Positions 43,514 through 52,096 of a DNA stretch of 64,000 nt are shown here, one piece after another. The DNA lies in assembly GCF_016862675.1 (NCBI RefSeq), contig NZ_BONK01000008.1:1-64000 (forward strand), given 5' to 3'. The DNA is from Cellulomonas chitinilytica (GTDB lineage: Bacteria; Actinomycetota; Actinomycetes; Actinomycetales; Cellulomonadaceae). Under the pieces are notes generated by a model. It worked only from the letters and a program-made list of their open reading frames with translations, ran no database searches and was not told the origin of the DNA. Position 1 is the first letter of the stretch; every line of letters begins with the position of its first letter. The translations under genes and the position numbers were made by a program.

Positions 43514-44881
43514 ATGACGCACAAGAAGCAGATCATCCTCGGCGCCTACCTGGGCGGCGTGAACAACCAGACGCTCTGGGGCCTGCCGGAGGCGGGCAGC
43601 CAGATCGAGTTCTCGAGCTTCGAGCACACCGCGCGGACCGCGGAGCGGGGGAAGTTCGACTTCTTCTTCCTGGCCGAGGGCCTCGCGCTGCGCGAGCGCG
43701 GCGGCAAGATCTTCGACCAGGACATCATCGGGCGTCCCGACACGTTCACCGTGCTCGCCTCGCTGGCGGCTGTGACCGAGCACCTCGGCCTGGCCGGCAC
43801 CATCAACGTCACGTTCAACGAGCCGTACGAGCTGGCCCGCCAGTTCGCCTCGCTGGACCACCTGTCCGGCGGCCGCGCCGCCTGGAACATCGTGACGTCG
43901 TTCGACGCCTTCACCGGGCAGAACTTCCGTCGTGGCGGGTTCCTGCCCCGGTCGCAGCGCTACGAGCGGGCCGCCGAGTCGCTGGCCTTGGTCCGTGAGC
44001 TGTGGGACTCGTGGGCCGAGGACGAGGTCGTCGCCGACAAGGGGACCGGGCAGTTCGTGCGCTCGGGCGACGTCGGTGCGTTCCAGCACACCGGCTCGCA
44101 GTTCGACGTGCACGGCCGGTTCACGCTGCCACGCTCGCCCCAGGGCCAGCCCGTGATCCTGCAGGCGGGCGTCTCGGAGCAGGGCCGGGACTTCGCGGCT
44201 GCGAACTCCGACGCGATCTTCTCGCCGTTCAACCACCTGCCCGAGGCGCAGGAGTACTACTCCGACATCCGGCGGCGCGCGGTGGCCGCCGGCCGCGACG
44301 CCGACGACGTCAAGCTGCTGCCGGGCGGCGCCTTCGTGCTCGGCGACACCGACCAGGAGGCCCAGGACAAGGCTCGCTGGGTGCGCGACCAGCAGGTCAC
44401 CCCCCAGACCGCGCGAGTCCTGCTCGAGACGGTCTGGAACCGTGACCTGTCGGACTTCGACCCCGACGGCCCGCTGCCGACGTTCGAACCTGCGGTCGAC
44501 GCGCCGTCGTTCATCCAGGGCCGAGCGCGCCTCGACTCCGACCTGCAGGGCTGGGCCGACCGCCTCCGGGCCGTCCAGGCCGAGAAGAAGCTCACGGCGC
44601 GGGAGGTCGTGGTCGACCAGTTCACGCGCACGGAGTTCGTCGGCACGCCCGAACGAGTCGCCGGTCAGCTCGACGACTTCGTGCAGAGCGGCGGGTCAGA
44701 CGGCTTCATCATCGGTTCGCACCTCGTGCCGACCGGGCTCGACGAGTTCGTCGACCGGGTGGTGCCCCTGCTGCAGGAGCGCGGTTCGCTGCGGGCCGAG
44801 TACCAGGGCAGCACGCTGCGGGACAACCTCGGGCTGCCGGTGCCCGAGCGCCGGCACGTGCGCGCGTCGGCGACGGTCTGA
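43514..44881 (+). CDS. NtaA/DmoA-family FMN-dependent monooxygenase (organosulfur locus 2)
   Basis: 455 residues, the larger size of the NtaA/SnaA/DmoA group. Typical blocks are ILGAYLGGVNNQTLW, FFLAEGLALRERGG, ASLDHLSGGRAAWNIVTSFDAFTGQNF and SPQGQPVILQAGVSEQGRDFAA. DmoA oxidises dimethyl sulfide, and relatives act on other sulfur or amine compounds. SAM-riboswitch control makes an organosulfur substrate most likely (inference). A flavin reductase gene, needed to supply FMNH2, is not seen in the window. Confidence 0.9.
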   Translation: MTHKKQIILGAYLGGVNNQTLWGLPEAGSQIEFSSFEHTARTAERGKFDFFFLAEGLALRERGGKIFDQDIIGRPDTFTVLASLAAVTEHLGLAGTINVTFNEPYELARQFASLDHLSGGRAAWNIVTSFDAFTGQNFRRGGFLPRSQRYERAAESLALVRELWDSWAEDEVVADKGTGQFVRSGDVGAFQHTGSQFDVHGRFTLPRSPQGQPVILQAGVSEQGRDFAAANSDAIFSPFNHLPEAQEYYSDIRRRAVAAGRDADDVKLLPGGAFVLGDTDQEAQDKARWVRDQQVTPQTARVLLETVWNRDLSDFDPDGPLPTFEPAVDAPSFIQGRARLDSDLQGWADRLRAVQAEKKLTAREVVVDQFTRTEFVGTPERVAGQLDDFVQSGGSDGFIIGSHLVPTGLDEFVDRVVPLLQERGSLRAEYQGSTLRDNLGLPVPERRHVRASATV

Positions 44882-44886
44882 TCGTC

Positions 44887-45402
44887 ATGAGCGACGTCAC
44901 CACCCGATCCCCGTCCACGGCGACGGTCACCGTGCGCGCTGTGCCCTGGGACGCGCCGGTCGCGTCCGCGCTGCGCGACGAGTTCGTCGCTGAGATGGGG
45001 GTGCGCTACGCCGACCTTCTCGCCGACCACCCGGAGCTGGAGGACGGGCCGCCCGACATCGACCCGGCACGCATCGTGCACACCGTCGTCGCCGAGGTGG
45101 ACGGCCTGGTCGCGGGCCACGCCGCGCTCCTGGACGTGGGCCACGACTGGGAGGTCAAGCGGGTCTACACCCGCCCCGAGGCCCGCCGCCGTGGCGTGTC
45201 CCAGGCGCTCCTCGCGGCCCTGGAGCAGTACGCGCGCGAGCAGGGGCGCGAGCGGCTGGTCCTGGGCACCGGGCCGCTGCAGACCGAGGCGATCGCGCTC
45301 TACGCGCGCGAGGGCTGGACACGGATCCCGGGCTTCGGGCCCGAGGCGTTCCACGACTTCGGCCTGTACTTCGAGAAGCCGCTCGGACGGAGCGGCCGAT
45401 GA
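44887..45402 (+). CDS. GNAT-family N-acetyltransferase
   Basis: 171 residues, 5 bp after the monooxygenase gene. The acetyl-CoA motif is VKRVYTRPEARRRGVSQALL, followed by RLVLGTGPLQTEAIALYAREGWTRI. In sulfur-scavenging operons such enzymes often N-acetylate S-substituted cysteines or related amino compounds, making them substrates or detoxifying them; that role here is inference. Confidence 0.88.
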   Translation: MSDVTTRSPSTATVTVRAVPWDAPVASALRDEFVAEMGVRYADLLADHPELEDGPPDIDPARIVHTVVAEVDGLVAGHAALLDVGHDWEVKRVYTRPEARRRGVSQALLAALEQYAREQGRERLVLGTGPLQTEAIALYAREGWTRIPGFGPEAFHDFGLYFEKPLGRSGR

Positions 45403-45671
45403 CGATCTCGACCTCGTCGTGCGTGCGCTCCACCGCCCCGTCCGTGGGTGGGTGTCGACCCCGATGTCGGTGCCGACCGAAGAAGTGACCCCGCGCGGAG
45501 GCTGTGCCCCGCCCGGATGAGCTCTGCCCGCTCCCGGCTCAACCCCACCCGTCTGGAGCGCGCCTTCGCGCGCCCCGGAACGTCCCCCGTGCCCGCCCCG
45601 CCCTCCTGTCCGCATGCCCGCGCCCGTGCCGGCGACGCCGCACCCGCGCTCAGAACCCCTGGAGCCCATCG

Positions 45672-47345
45672 ATGTCCCTGACGTCCAACCGCCGTCCGAG
45701 GCGTGGCGCGTTCACCGCGACGACCCTCGCGCTCACCTCCGCGTTCGTCCTCGCGGCCTGCTCCGCCGGCTCGGGCTCCGGCTCCGCCACGTCGTCCGGG
45801 GCGTCGGGGACCCCGCAGTCCGGCGGGACGCTCACCTGGGGCGTCGAGACCGAACCGGTGACCCTGAACCCGCAGCTCAACGGGCAGGACAAGACGAAGC
45901 TGCTGCTGCGCAACTCGTACGAGCAGCTGCTCGCCCGCCAGGACGACGGCACCTTCGTGCCGTGGCTCGCGAGCGCGTACAAGGTGTCCGACGACGAGCT
46001 GACCTACACGTTCACCGTGCGTGACGGTGTGACGTTCTGGGACGGCAAGGCGCTCGACGCGTCGGCCGTGGTCACGAACATCAACCAGCAGATCGACCCG
46101 GAGTACAACCCGTACGGCGCCGGTGGTCCGCTGTCGCACCTGGCCTCGGCGACGGCGACGGACGCGACGACCGTCACCCTGGTGCTGAAGGAGAAGTACG
46201 CACCGTTCCTCGACTACATCGGCAGCCTGCCGCTGATCTCCCCGGACGCCTTCGGCAAGGCGGACGTGCAGGCGGGTGGCCCGGACGTCGCCGGCACGGG
46301 TCCCTTCGTGCTGGAGAGCTACAGCAAGGGCCAGTCGCTCGACTTCACCAAGAACCCTGACTACGACTGGGCGCCCGCCACCGCGACGCACCAGGGCGCG
46401 CCCTACCTCGACGCGCTGACCTACCGGTTCCTGCCGGAGTCGTCGGTGCGCCTCGGCGCGCTGCAGTCCGGTCAGGTCGACGTCATCGAGGGTGTGCCCG
46501 GAACGCAGGCCGCCCAGTTCCAGAAGACCGACAAGTTCACCTACCTGACGGCGCTGAACACGGGCACCCCGTACTCGCTGTACTTCAACACGCTCGCGTC
46601 ACCGACGTCCGACCAGAAGGTCCGCGAAGCGTTCCGCGACGCCGTCGACCTGGACGCGATCCTCCAGTCGGTCTACGCGGGACAGCGCACACGGGCTTGG
46701 AGTGCCGTCTCGCCGCAGGACCCCAACTTCTACGACAAGAGCCTCGAGGGCTCCTACGGCAACGACGTCAAGAAGGCCAACGCGCTCCTCGACGAGGCCG
46801 GCTGGACGGGCAGGGACGCCGACGGGTACCGCACCAAGGACGGCAAGCGCCTCACGATCAGCGACTACCAGGCGCAGCCGTACGTCCGCGACCAGCGAGA
46901 CACGCTCCTGCAGGCCATCCAGGCGCAGGTGAAGCAGAACGCCGGAATCGACTTCGACGTCCAGCTGGTCGACACGGGGGTGGCCGGCCAGCACCAGAAG
47001 GCCAAGGACTACGGCACCTACGACAACTCGAACACCAACCCCGACGGCGTCGACATCGAGTACCACTGGCTGCCCAACGACAAGGGCGGGTTCATCAACC
47101 TGTCCAACGCGTCCGACCCGCAGCTGCTGACGTGGCTCACCGCGGCGCAGCAGACGACCGACGTCGCCGCGCGGAGCGAGAGCTACAGCGACCTGCAGAA
47201 GTTCGTCATCACGGAGAAGGCGTACAGCTTCCCGCTCTACGAGCCGGCCGACCAGATCGCGGCCCAGGCGAAGGTCCACGGCGTCGGGTTCCGCACGTAC
47301 TACCAGCTCCCCGAGAGCGCGTACGACGTGTGGCTGAGCAGGTGA
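45672..47345 (+). CDS. dipeptide/oligopeptide-type ABC transporter substrate-binding lipoprotein
   Basis: 557 residues. The lipoprotein signal ends LAAC (about residue 30), then a Ser/Gly linker. It is a family 5 solute-binding protein: GGTLTWGVETEPVTLNPQL, YEQLLARQDDGTFVPWLASAYKVSDDELTYTFTVRDGVTFWDG, GTGPFVLESYSKGQSLDF. Family members bind peptides, nickel, glutathione or other compounds. Neighbouring monooxygenases suggest an organosulfur ligand. A 269-bp gap precedes it, with no second riboswitch visible. Confidence 0.92.
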   Translation: MSLTSNRRPRRGAFTATTLALTSAFVLAACSAGSGSGSATSSGASGTPQSGGTLTWGVETEPVTLNPQLNGQDKTKLLLRNSYEQLLARQDDGTFVPWLASAYKVSDDELTYTFTVRDGVTFWDGKALDASAVVTNINQQIDPEYNPYGAGGPLSHLASATATDATTVTLVLKEKYAPFLDYIGSLPLISPDAFGKADVQAGGPDVAGTGPFVLESYSKGQSLDFTKNPDYDWAPATATHQGAPYLDALTYRFLPESSVRLGALQSGQVDVIEGVPGTQAAQFQKTDKFTYLTALNTGTPYSLYFNTLASPTSDQKVREAFRDAVDLDAILQSVYAGQRTRAWSAVSPQDPNFYDKSLEGSYGNDVKKANALLDEAGWTGRDADGYRTKDGKRLTISDYQAQPYVRDQRDTLLQAIQAQVKQNAGIDFDVQLVDTGVAGQHQKAKDYGTYDNSNTNPDGVDIEYHWLPNDKGGFINLSNASDPQLLTWLTAAQQTTDVAARSESYSDLQKFVITEKAYSFPLYEPADQIAAQAKVHGVGFRTYYQLPESAYDVWLSR

Positions 47346-47352
47346 TCCCGCG

Positions 47353-48375
47353 ATGACAGCGCTCGACACCCAGGCGGCCCCGACCGTCGACGCGCCACTC
47401 GCCCCGACCGTCGACGCCGCGCCCTCCAGGGCTCGCGTCGGTGGCCGGACGGGCACGCCCGGGGTCGTGGGCCGGCGCCTGCTGGGTACGGTCCTCGTCC
47501 TGTGGGCGAGCGTGACAGTCGCGTTCGTCGCGCTCCAGCTCGCACCGGGCTCAGCGGTTGACGCGCTCGTCCCACCCACGGTGCGCACGCCGGAGGCGCT
47601 GGCGGCAGTCACCGCCGAGTGGGGGCTCGACCGTCCGCTGGTGCAGCAGTACGGGGACTACGTCGTGCGCCTGTTGCACGGCGACCTCGGCACCTCTTAC
47701 CAGCTGCACCGCCCGGTGATCGACGTGATCGGCTCGCAGATGGGCCCGACCGTCCAGCTCGCCACGGCGGGTCTGGGCGTCGCGGTCTTGCTCGCCGTGA
47801 TCCTCGCCGTCAGCACCGCCGGCCGACCGTGGGCGAGCAGGATCGCCGGCGGCGCCGAGCTCGCAATCGTCTCCATCCCCGAGTTCTGGCTCGGCATCGT
47901 CCTGCTGTTCGTGTTCAGCTTTTCGCTCGGCTGGTTCCCCGTGGCCGGTGCGGGCGGCGTGAGCTCGCTCGTGCTGCCGGCAGTCGCGCTCGGACTCGGG
48001 CTGGTCGGCCTGATCTCCCAGGTGCTGCGCGAGGGGGTCGAGCGTTCGCTCGAGCAGCCCTACACGCTGAGCGTCCGGGCGCGCGGGGTCTCCGAGACCG
48101 GCCTGCGGCTGCGGCACAGCCTCCGGCACGCGTCCCTGCCCGTCGTGACGCTGCTCGGCTGGCTCGTCGGGGGTCTGCTCGGCGGCGTCATCATCGTCGA
48201 GCAGGTCTTCGGCCGGCCAGGCATCGGCGTCGTCGCACTGCAGGCCGCGCAGGCGCGGGACCTGCCCGTCGTGCTCGGCATCGCACTGCTCAGCGCCCTT
48301 GTGTACGTGACGGTCAACACCGCGGTGGACCTGCTGGCCCTGCTCATCGACCCGCGCCTGCGGAGCAGGTCGTGA
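47353..48375 (+). CDS. ABC transporter permease, DppB type
   Basis: 340 residues. After a Pro/Ala/Arg-rich head come six helices; the N-terminal signature SVTVAFVALQLAPGS, DRPLVQQYGDYVVRLLHGDLGTSY, and the EAA-like loop TLSVRARGVSETGLRLRHSLRHASLP are typical of DppB/OppB. It starts 7 bp after the binding-protein gene and its stop overlaps the next start (GTGA). Confidence 0.93.
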   Translation: MTALDTQAAPTVDAPLAPTVDAAPSRARVGGRTGTPGVVGRRLLGTVLVLWASVTVAFVALQLAPGSAVDALVPPTVRTPEALAAVTAEWGLDRPLVQQYGDYVVRLLHGDLGTSYQLHRPVIDVIGSQMGPTVQLATAGLGVAVLLAVILAVSTAGRPWASRIAGGAELAIVSIPEFWLGIVLLFVFSFSLGWFPVAGAGGVSSLVLPAVALGLGLVGLISQVLREGVERSLEQPYTLSVRARGVSETGLRLRHSLRHASLPVVTLLGWLVGGLLGGVIIVEQVFGRPGIGVVALQAAQARDLPVVLGIALLSALVYVTVNTAVDLLALLIDPRLRSRS

Positions 48376-49244
48376 CGGCCGCCGCCGCACGGCCAGCGGT
48401 CGTGCGGGGGCCACGGTCGGGCAGGACGCGGCTACGGACGGTGCCGTGGGGCGTCGTCGCAGCGTCCGCCGTGCTCGTCCTGGTGCTGCTCGTCGTCGCG
48501 TTCCCCGGCCTGTTCACCTCGCGCGGCCCGCTTGAGGCGGACCCGCTGCAGGCGTTCCTGCCGCCCGGGCAGGGTGGGCTGCTCGGCACGGACCAGCTCG
48601 GCCGCAGCGTCTGGTCGCGCGTCGCGTACGGTGCGCGCTACTCGATCTTCATCGCCGTGGCGGCCACGGTCGTCGGGGTCCTCGTCGGGGTCGCCATCGG
48701 TCTCGCCGCCGGGCTGGGTGGCCGGGTCACCGACGAGGTCACCACCCGCGGGCTGGACGTCGTCGCGGCTTTCCCTGCGATCTTGCTGGCGATCGTCCTC
48801 GTGACGATCGTCGGGCCCGGCATCCCCACCGTCATCGTCGCGCTCGGCATCGCGTCCGTGCCGCGGTACGCACGGATCGTGCGAGCCGAGACCCACGTCG
48901 TGCGCCGGTCCGGCTACGTCGAGCAGTCGGTGACGTTCGGGCTGCGTCGGTCCACGCTCGTGGTCCGGCACGTCCTGCCGCACGCCGTCGTGTCGGTGCC
49001 GATCCTGGCGACCATCGGTCTGGGCACCTGCATCCTCGCCGCGTCGTCGCTCAGCTTCATCGGCCTCGGCCCCAAGCCGCCGTCGCCGGAGTGGGGCGCG
49101 ATGCTCTCCGACGGCCGCAACTACCTGCAGCTCGCGTGGTGGATCTCGGTCTTCCCGGGGGTCGCGATCGTTGCCGTGGTGGTCGCGGTGTCCGTGGTCG
49201 GGCGCCGGCTGCAGCGGCACTTCGAGCACCGGGAGCAGTCATGA
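48372..49244 (+). CDS. ABC transporter permease, DppC type
   Basis: 290 residues from GTG overlapping the DppB stop. DppC/OppC hallmarks: LLGTDQLGRSVWSRVAYGARYS at the start of the core and VRRSGYVEQSVTFGLRRSTLVVRHVLPHA as the ATPase-contact loop, ending SFIGLGPKPPSPEWGAMLSDGRNY. It is the second half of the channel. Its stop overlaps the ATPase gene start as ATGA. Confidence 0.94.
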   Translation: MTAAAARPAVVRGPRSGRTRLRTVPWGVVAASAVLVLVLLVVAFPGLFTSRGPLEADPLQAFLPPGQGGLLGTDQLGRSVWSRVAYGARYSIFIAVAATVVGVLVGVAIGLAAGLGGRVTDEVTTRGLDVVAAFPAILLAIVLVTIVGPGIPTVIVALGIASVPRYARIVRAETHVVRRSGYVEQSVTFGLRRSTLVVRHVLPHAVVSVPILATIGLGTCILAASSLSFIGLGPKPPSPEWGAMLSDGRNYLQLAWWISVFPGVAIVAVVVAVSVVGRRLQRHFEHREQS

Positions 49245-50944
49245 CCAGCACCGCCTCGGGCCACGACGCGCCGGTCGTCAGTGTGCGCAACTTGCGCATC
49301 GCGTTCCCGGGCACGGACGGACCGGTACCGGCCGTGCACGGGCTGGACCTGGACGTCGAGCCCGGCACGTGCGTCGCGATCGTCGGGGAGTCGGGCTCGG
49401 GCAAGACCGTGACCGCGCGGGCGCTGGCCGGGCTGCTGCCGGCGACCGCCGCGTGGTCTGCCGACCGGTTCGACGTCGCGGGCCAGGACGTGCGGTCCGC
49501 GGGCGAACGCACGTGGCGGCGACTGCGTGGTCGCACCGTCGGGTTCGTGCTGCAGGACGCGCTGGTTTCGCTCGACCCGCTGCGGCCGCTCGGCGCAGAG
49601 ATCGGCGAGACCCTGCGCACCCACCGGATCGTGCGCGGCCGCGGCGCCGTGCGCGAGCGTGTGCACGAGCTGCTGGCGTCCGTAGGGGTCCCTCAGCCCG
49701 AGGTCCGGGCGCGCCAGTACCCGCACCAGCTGTCGGGCGGCCTGCGTCAGCGCGGGCTCATCGCCGCAGGCCTGGCCGGTTCGCCGGCGCTGCTCGTCGC
49801 GGACGAGCCGACCACCGCGCTCGATGTCACCGTGCAGGCGCAGATCCTCGACCTGCTGGCCCTGGAGAAGACCCGGGGCGTGACGATCCTGCTGATCAGC
49901 CACGACCTGGCCGTCGTCGCGCGCATCGCGGACCGCGTCCTGGTGATGCGGCACGGGGAGGTCGTCGAGCAGGGCGCCGCCCAGGACGTCCTGCGGCGGC
50001 CCGCCCACGCGTACACGCGCGAGCTCCTGCACGCCGTGCCGTCCGCGGCGTCGAGGGGCTTCCGGCTCGGCAGCGAGGCGACGTCCAGCACGAGCGTGAC
50101 CGCCCGGGTCCCGCTCGTGCGGCCGGCGCCGGACCGATCGGCGGTCGTCCTGTCCGCCGACCACCTGCACAAGACCTTCCGGTCGCACGGCCGTGCGCCC
50201 CGAGCGAGGCAGGACGCCGAGCGCCGGCACGGCGAGATCGTCGCCGTCGACGACGTGAGCCTCCAGGTCGTGCGCGGCGAGACGGTCGGGATCGTGGGGG
50301 AGTCGGGCTCCGGGAAGACGACGGTCGCGCGCATCGTCCTCGGGCTCGTGGAGCCCGACGCGGGGACCGTGACGGTGAACGGGCAGCCCTGGACGGGCGT
50401 GCCCGAATCGCGGCGGCGGCGGCTGCGCAAGGACGTCCAGCTCATCGCCCAGGACCCGCTCAGCTCGTTCGACCCGCGGTACACGGTCGGGCGGATCGTC
50501 GCCGAGAGCCTGGACGCGGTCGGGGTCCGGGGAGACGAGCGCCGCCGGCGGGTGCTCGAGGTGCTCGACCGGGTGCAGCTTGGCGCGTCCTACGTCGGTC
50601 GGCACCCGCGAACGTTGTCCGGCGGTCAGCGCCAACGGGTCTCGATCGCCCGCGCGCTCGCCCCGCACCCGGCCCTGCTCGTCGCCGACGAGCCCGTCTC
50701 GGCGCTGGACGTCTCGGTGCAGGCGGGGATCCTCGATCTGCTCGCCGAGCTGCAGACCGAGACCGGCACCTCGGTGCTGTTCATCTCGCACGACCTCGGC
50801 GTCGTCCACCACGTGGCCGACCGTGTGCTCGTCATGACCGGCGGGCGCGTGGTCGAGCAGGGCGGCGTCGACGACGTGTTCCACCGGCCGACGCACGAGT
50901 ACACCCGCACCCTCGTCGGCGCGCTGCCCGCACTGGGCGCCTAG
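49241..50944 (+). CDS. fused double ABC ATPase (DppD-DppF type)
   Basis: 567 residues with two complete nucleotide-binding domains. The first has Walker A GESGSGKTVTARALAG, signature LSGGLRQRG and ISHDLAVV. The second (from about 300) has GESGSGKTTVARIVLG, LSGGQRQRVSIARAL and ISHDLGVV. Each ends with the short oligopeptide-type tail (RPAHAYTRELLHAVP; RPTHEYTRTLVGALP). One gene thus replaces separate DppD and DppF. It powers the two permeases encoded upstream. Confidence 0.94.
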   Translation: MTSTASGHDAPVVSVRNLRIAFPGTDGPVPAVHGLDLDVEPGTCVAIVGESGSGKTVTARALAGLLPATAAWSADRFDVAGQDVRSAGERTWRRLRGRTVGFVLQDALVSLDPLRPLGAEIGETLRTHRIVRGRGAVRERVHELLASVGVPQPEVRARQYPHQLSGGLRQRGLIAAGLAGSPALLVADEPTTALDVTVQAQILDLLALEKTRGVTILLISHDLAVVARIADRVLVMRHGEVVEQGAAQDVLRRPAHAYTRELLHAVPSAASRGFRLGSEATSSTSVTARVPLVRPAPDRSAVVLSADHLHKTFRSHGRAPRARQDAERRHGEIVAVDDVSLQVVRGETVGIVGESGSGKTTVARIVLGLVEPDAGTVTVNGQPWTGVPESRRRRLRKDVQLIAQDPLSSFDPRYTVGRIVAESLDAVGVRGDERRRRVLEVLDRVQLGASYVGRHPRTLSGGQRQRVSIARALAPHPALLVADEPVSALDVSVQAGILDLLAELQTETGTSVLFISHDLGVVHHVADRVLVMTGGRVVEQGGVDDVFHRPTHEYTRTLVGALPALGA

Positions 50945-50977
50945 CCCTCCGACGTCCCTCGCACGAAAGGACCACCC

Positions 50978-52081
50978 GTGGTCGCCATCATCGGTCTCGA
51001 CCTCATCGACGCCGCACAAGACGCCTCACCCGCCCAGATCAGCGAACGGCTCCAGGAGGTCGTGAACAACGCGGTCCTGTTCGAGGAACTCGGCTTCGAC
51101 GGCTTCTCGGTGGGCGAGCGGCACCACGCGCCCTTCGTGTCGAGCTCGCCCCCGGTCGTCCTGTCCTACATCGCGGCGCGCACCTCGCGCATCCGGCTGC
51201 TCACCGGTGTGACGCTGCTGTCGGTGCTCGACCCGGTGCGCGTCGCCGAGGACTACGCGACCCTCGACCACCTCGCGGGCGGGCGGCTCGAGCTCATCAT
51301 CGGCAAGGGCAACGGCCCCGAGCAGGCCGAGCTGTTCGGCATCGGCCGCACCGAGGCGTGGGACACGCTCGACGCCAACTACCGACTGCTCCGCCGGCTC
51401 TGGTCCGGCGAGCCCGTGACATGGGACCCGCCCGAGGGACTTCCGACCATCCGCCGGTCACCGCTGCGCGACGTCACCGTCTTCCCGGCGCCGGTCCAGC
51501 GCCGCATCCGCGTGTGGCACGGATCCGCGACCGCCGAGCGTTCGGTCGAGCTCGCGGCCGAGTTCGGCGACCCGATCTTCTCGGCGAACGGCTTCAACCC
51601 GCTCGAGTACTACGCGCGGCTCGTCCGGCACTACCGCGGGGCGTGGTCGGCACGCGGCCGGGACCCGCAGGATGCGCTCGTCGGGGCCGGCCACGGGTTC
51701 GTGTACGTCGCCGAGCGGTCGCAGGACGCCGTCGAGGCGTTCCGTCCCGTGTACGAGTCGCTGACGGCCCGTCTGCGGGGCGCCAACACGAACCTGCCCG
51801 GCACGGTGACGGACTGGGACTCGTACGAGGACTTCCTCGCGCGCGGCTCGTGGCTGATCGGCAGCCCGCAGCAGGTGATCGACAAGGTCGCCACCTACCA
51901 CGAGGCCTTCGGCCACCGGGTGATCAACATCAACGGCAACCGCGGCGGGCTCGAGCAGCAGCAGTGGGAGGCCAGCCTCCGCCTGTTCCGGTCCGCGGTC
52001 GTACCCGAGCTCGACCGCTTCATCCCCGACCCGCCCACGCCCGAGCGCAGCGCCGAGGTCAGCGCCGCCGTCCTCGTCTGA
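50978..52081 (+). CDS. LLM-class flavin-dependent monooxygenase (organosulfur locus 3)
   Basis: 367 residues from GTG with GAAAGGA upstream. Luciferase-like features: EELGFDGFSVGERHHAPFVSSSPP, LLTGVTLLSVLDPVRVAEDYATLDHLAGGRLELIIGKG and NGFNPLEYYARLVRHYR. It follows the ABC ATPase gene by 33 bp and precedes another LLM gene by 15 bp, so it belongs to the same sulfur operon. Bacterial luciferase and alkane monooxygenase are alternative relatives; the substrate is unknown. Confidence 0.87.
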   Translation: MVAIIGLDLIDAAQDASPAQISERLQEVVNNAVLFEELGFDGFSVGERHHAPFVSSSPPVVLSYIAARTSRIRLLTGVTLLSVLDPVRVAEDYATLDHLAGGRLELIIGKGNGPEQAELFGIGRTEAWDTLDANYRLLRRLWSGEPVTWDPPEGLPTIRRSPLRDVTVFPAPVQRRIRVWHGSATAERSVELAAEFGDPIFSANGFNPLEYYARLVRHYRGAWSARGRDPQDALVGAGHGFVYVAERSQDAVEAFRPVYESLTARLRGANTNLPGTVTDWDSYEDFLARGSWLIGSPQQVIDKVATYHEAFGHRVININGNRGGLEQQQWEASLRLFRSAVVPELDRFIPDPPTPERSAEVSAAVLV

Positions 52082-52096
52082 TCCAGGAGCTCAGCC

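Noticed and set aside
45517..45681. A 54-codon ORF with two cysteines upstream of the dipeptide-type binding protein, considered as a sulfur-responsive leader peptide
   Set aside because: It overlaps the binding-protein start, has no Cys run and does not resemble known actinobacterial sulfur leader peptides.
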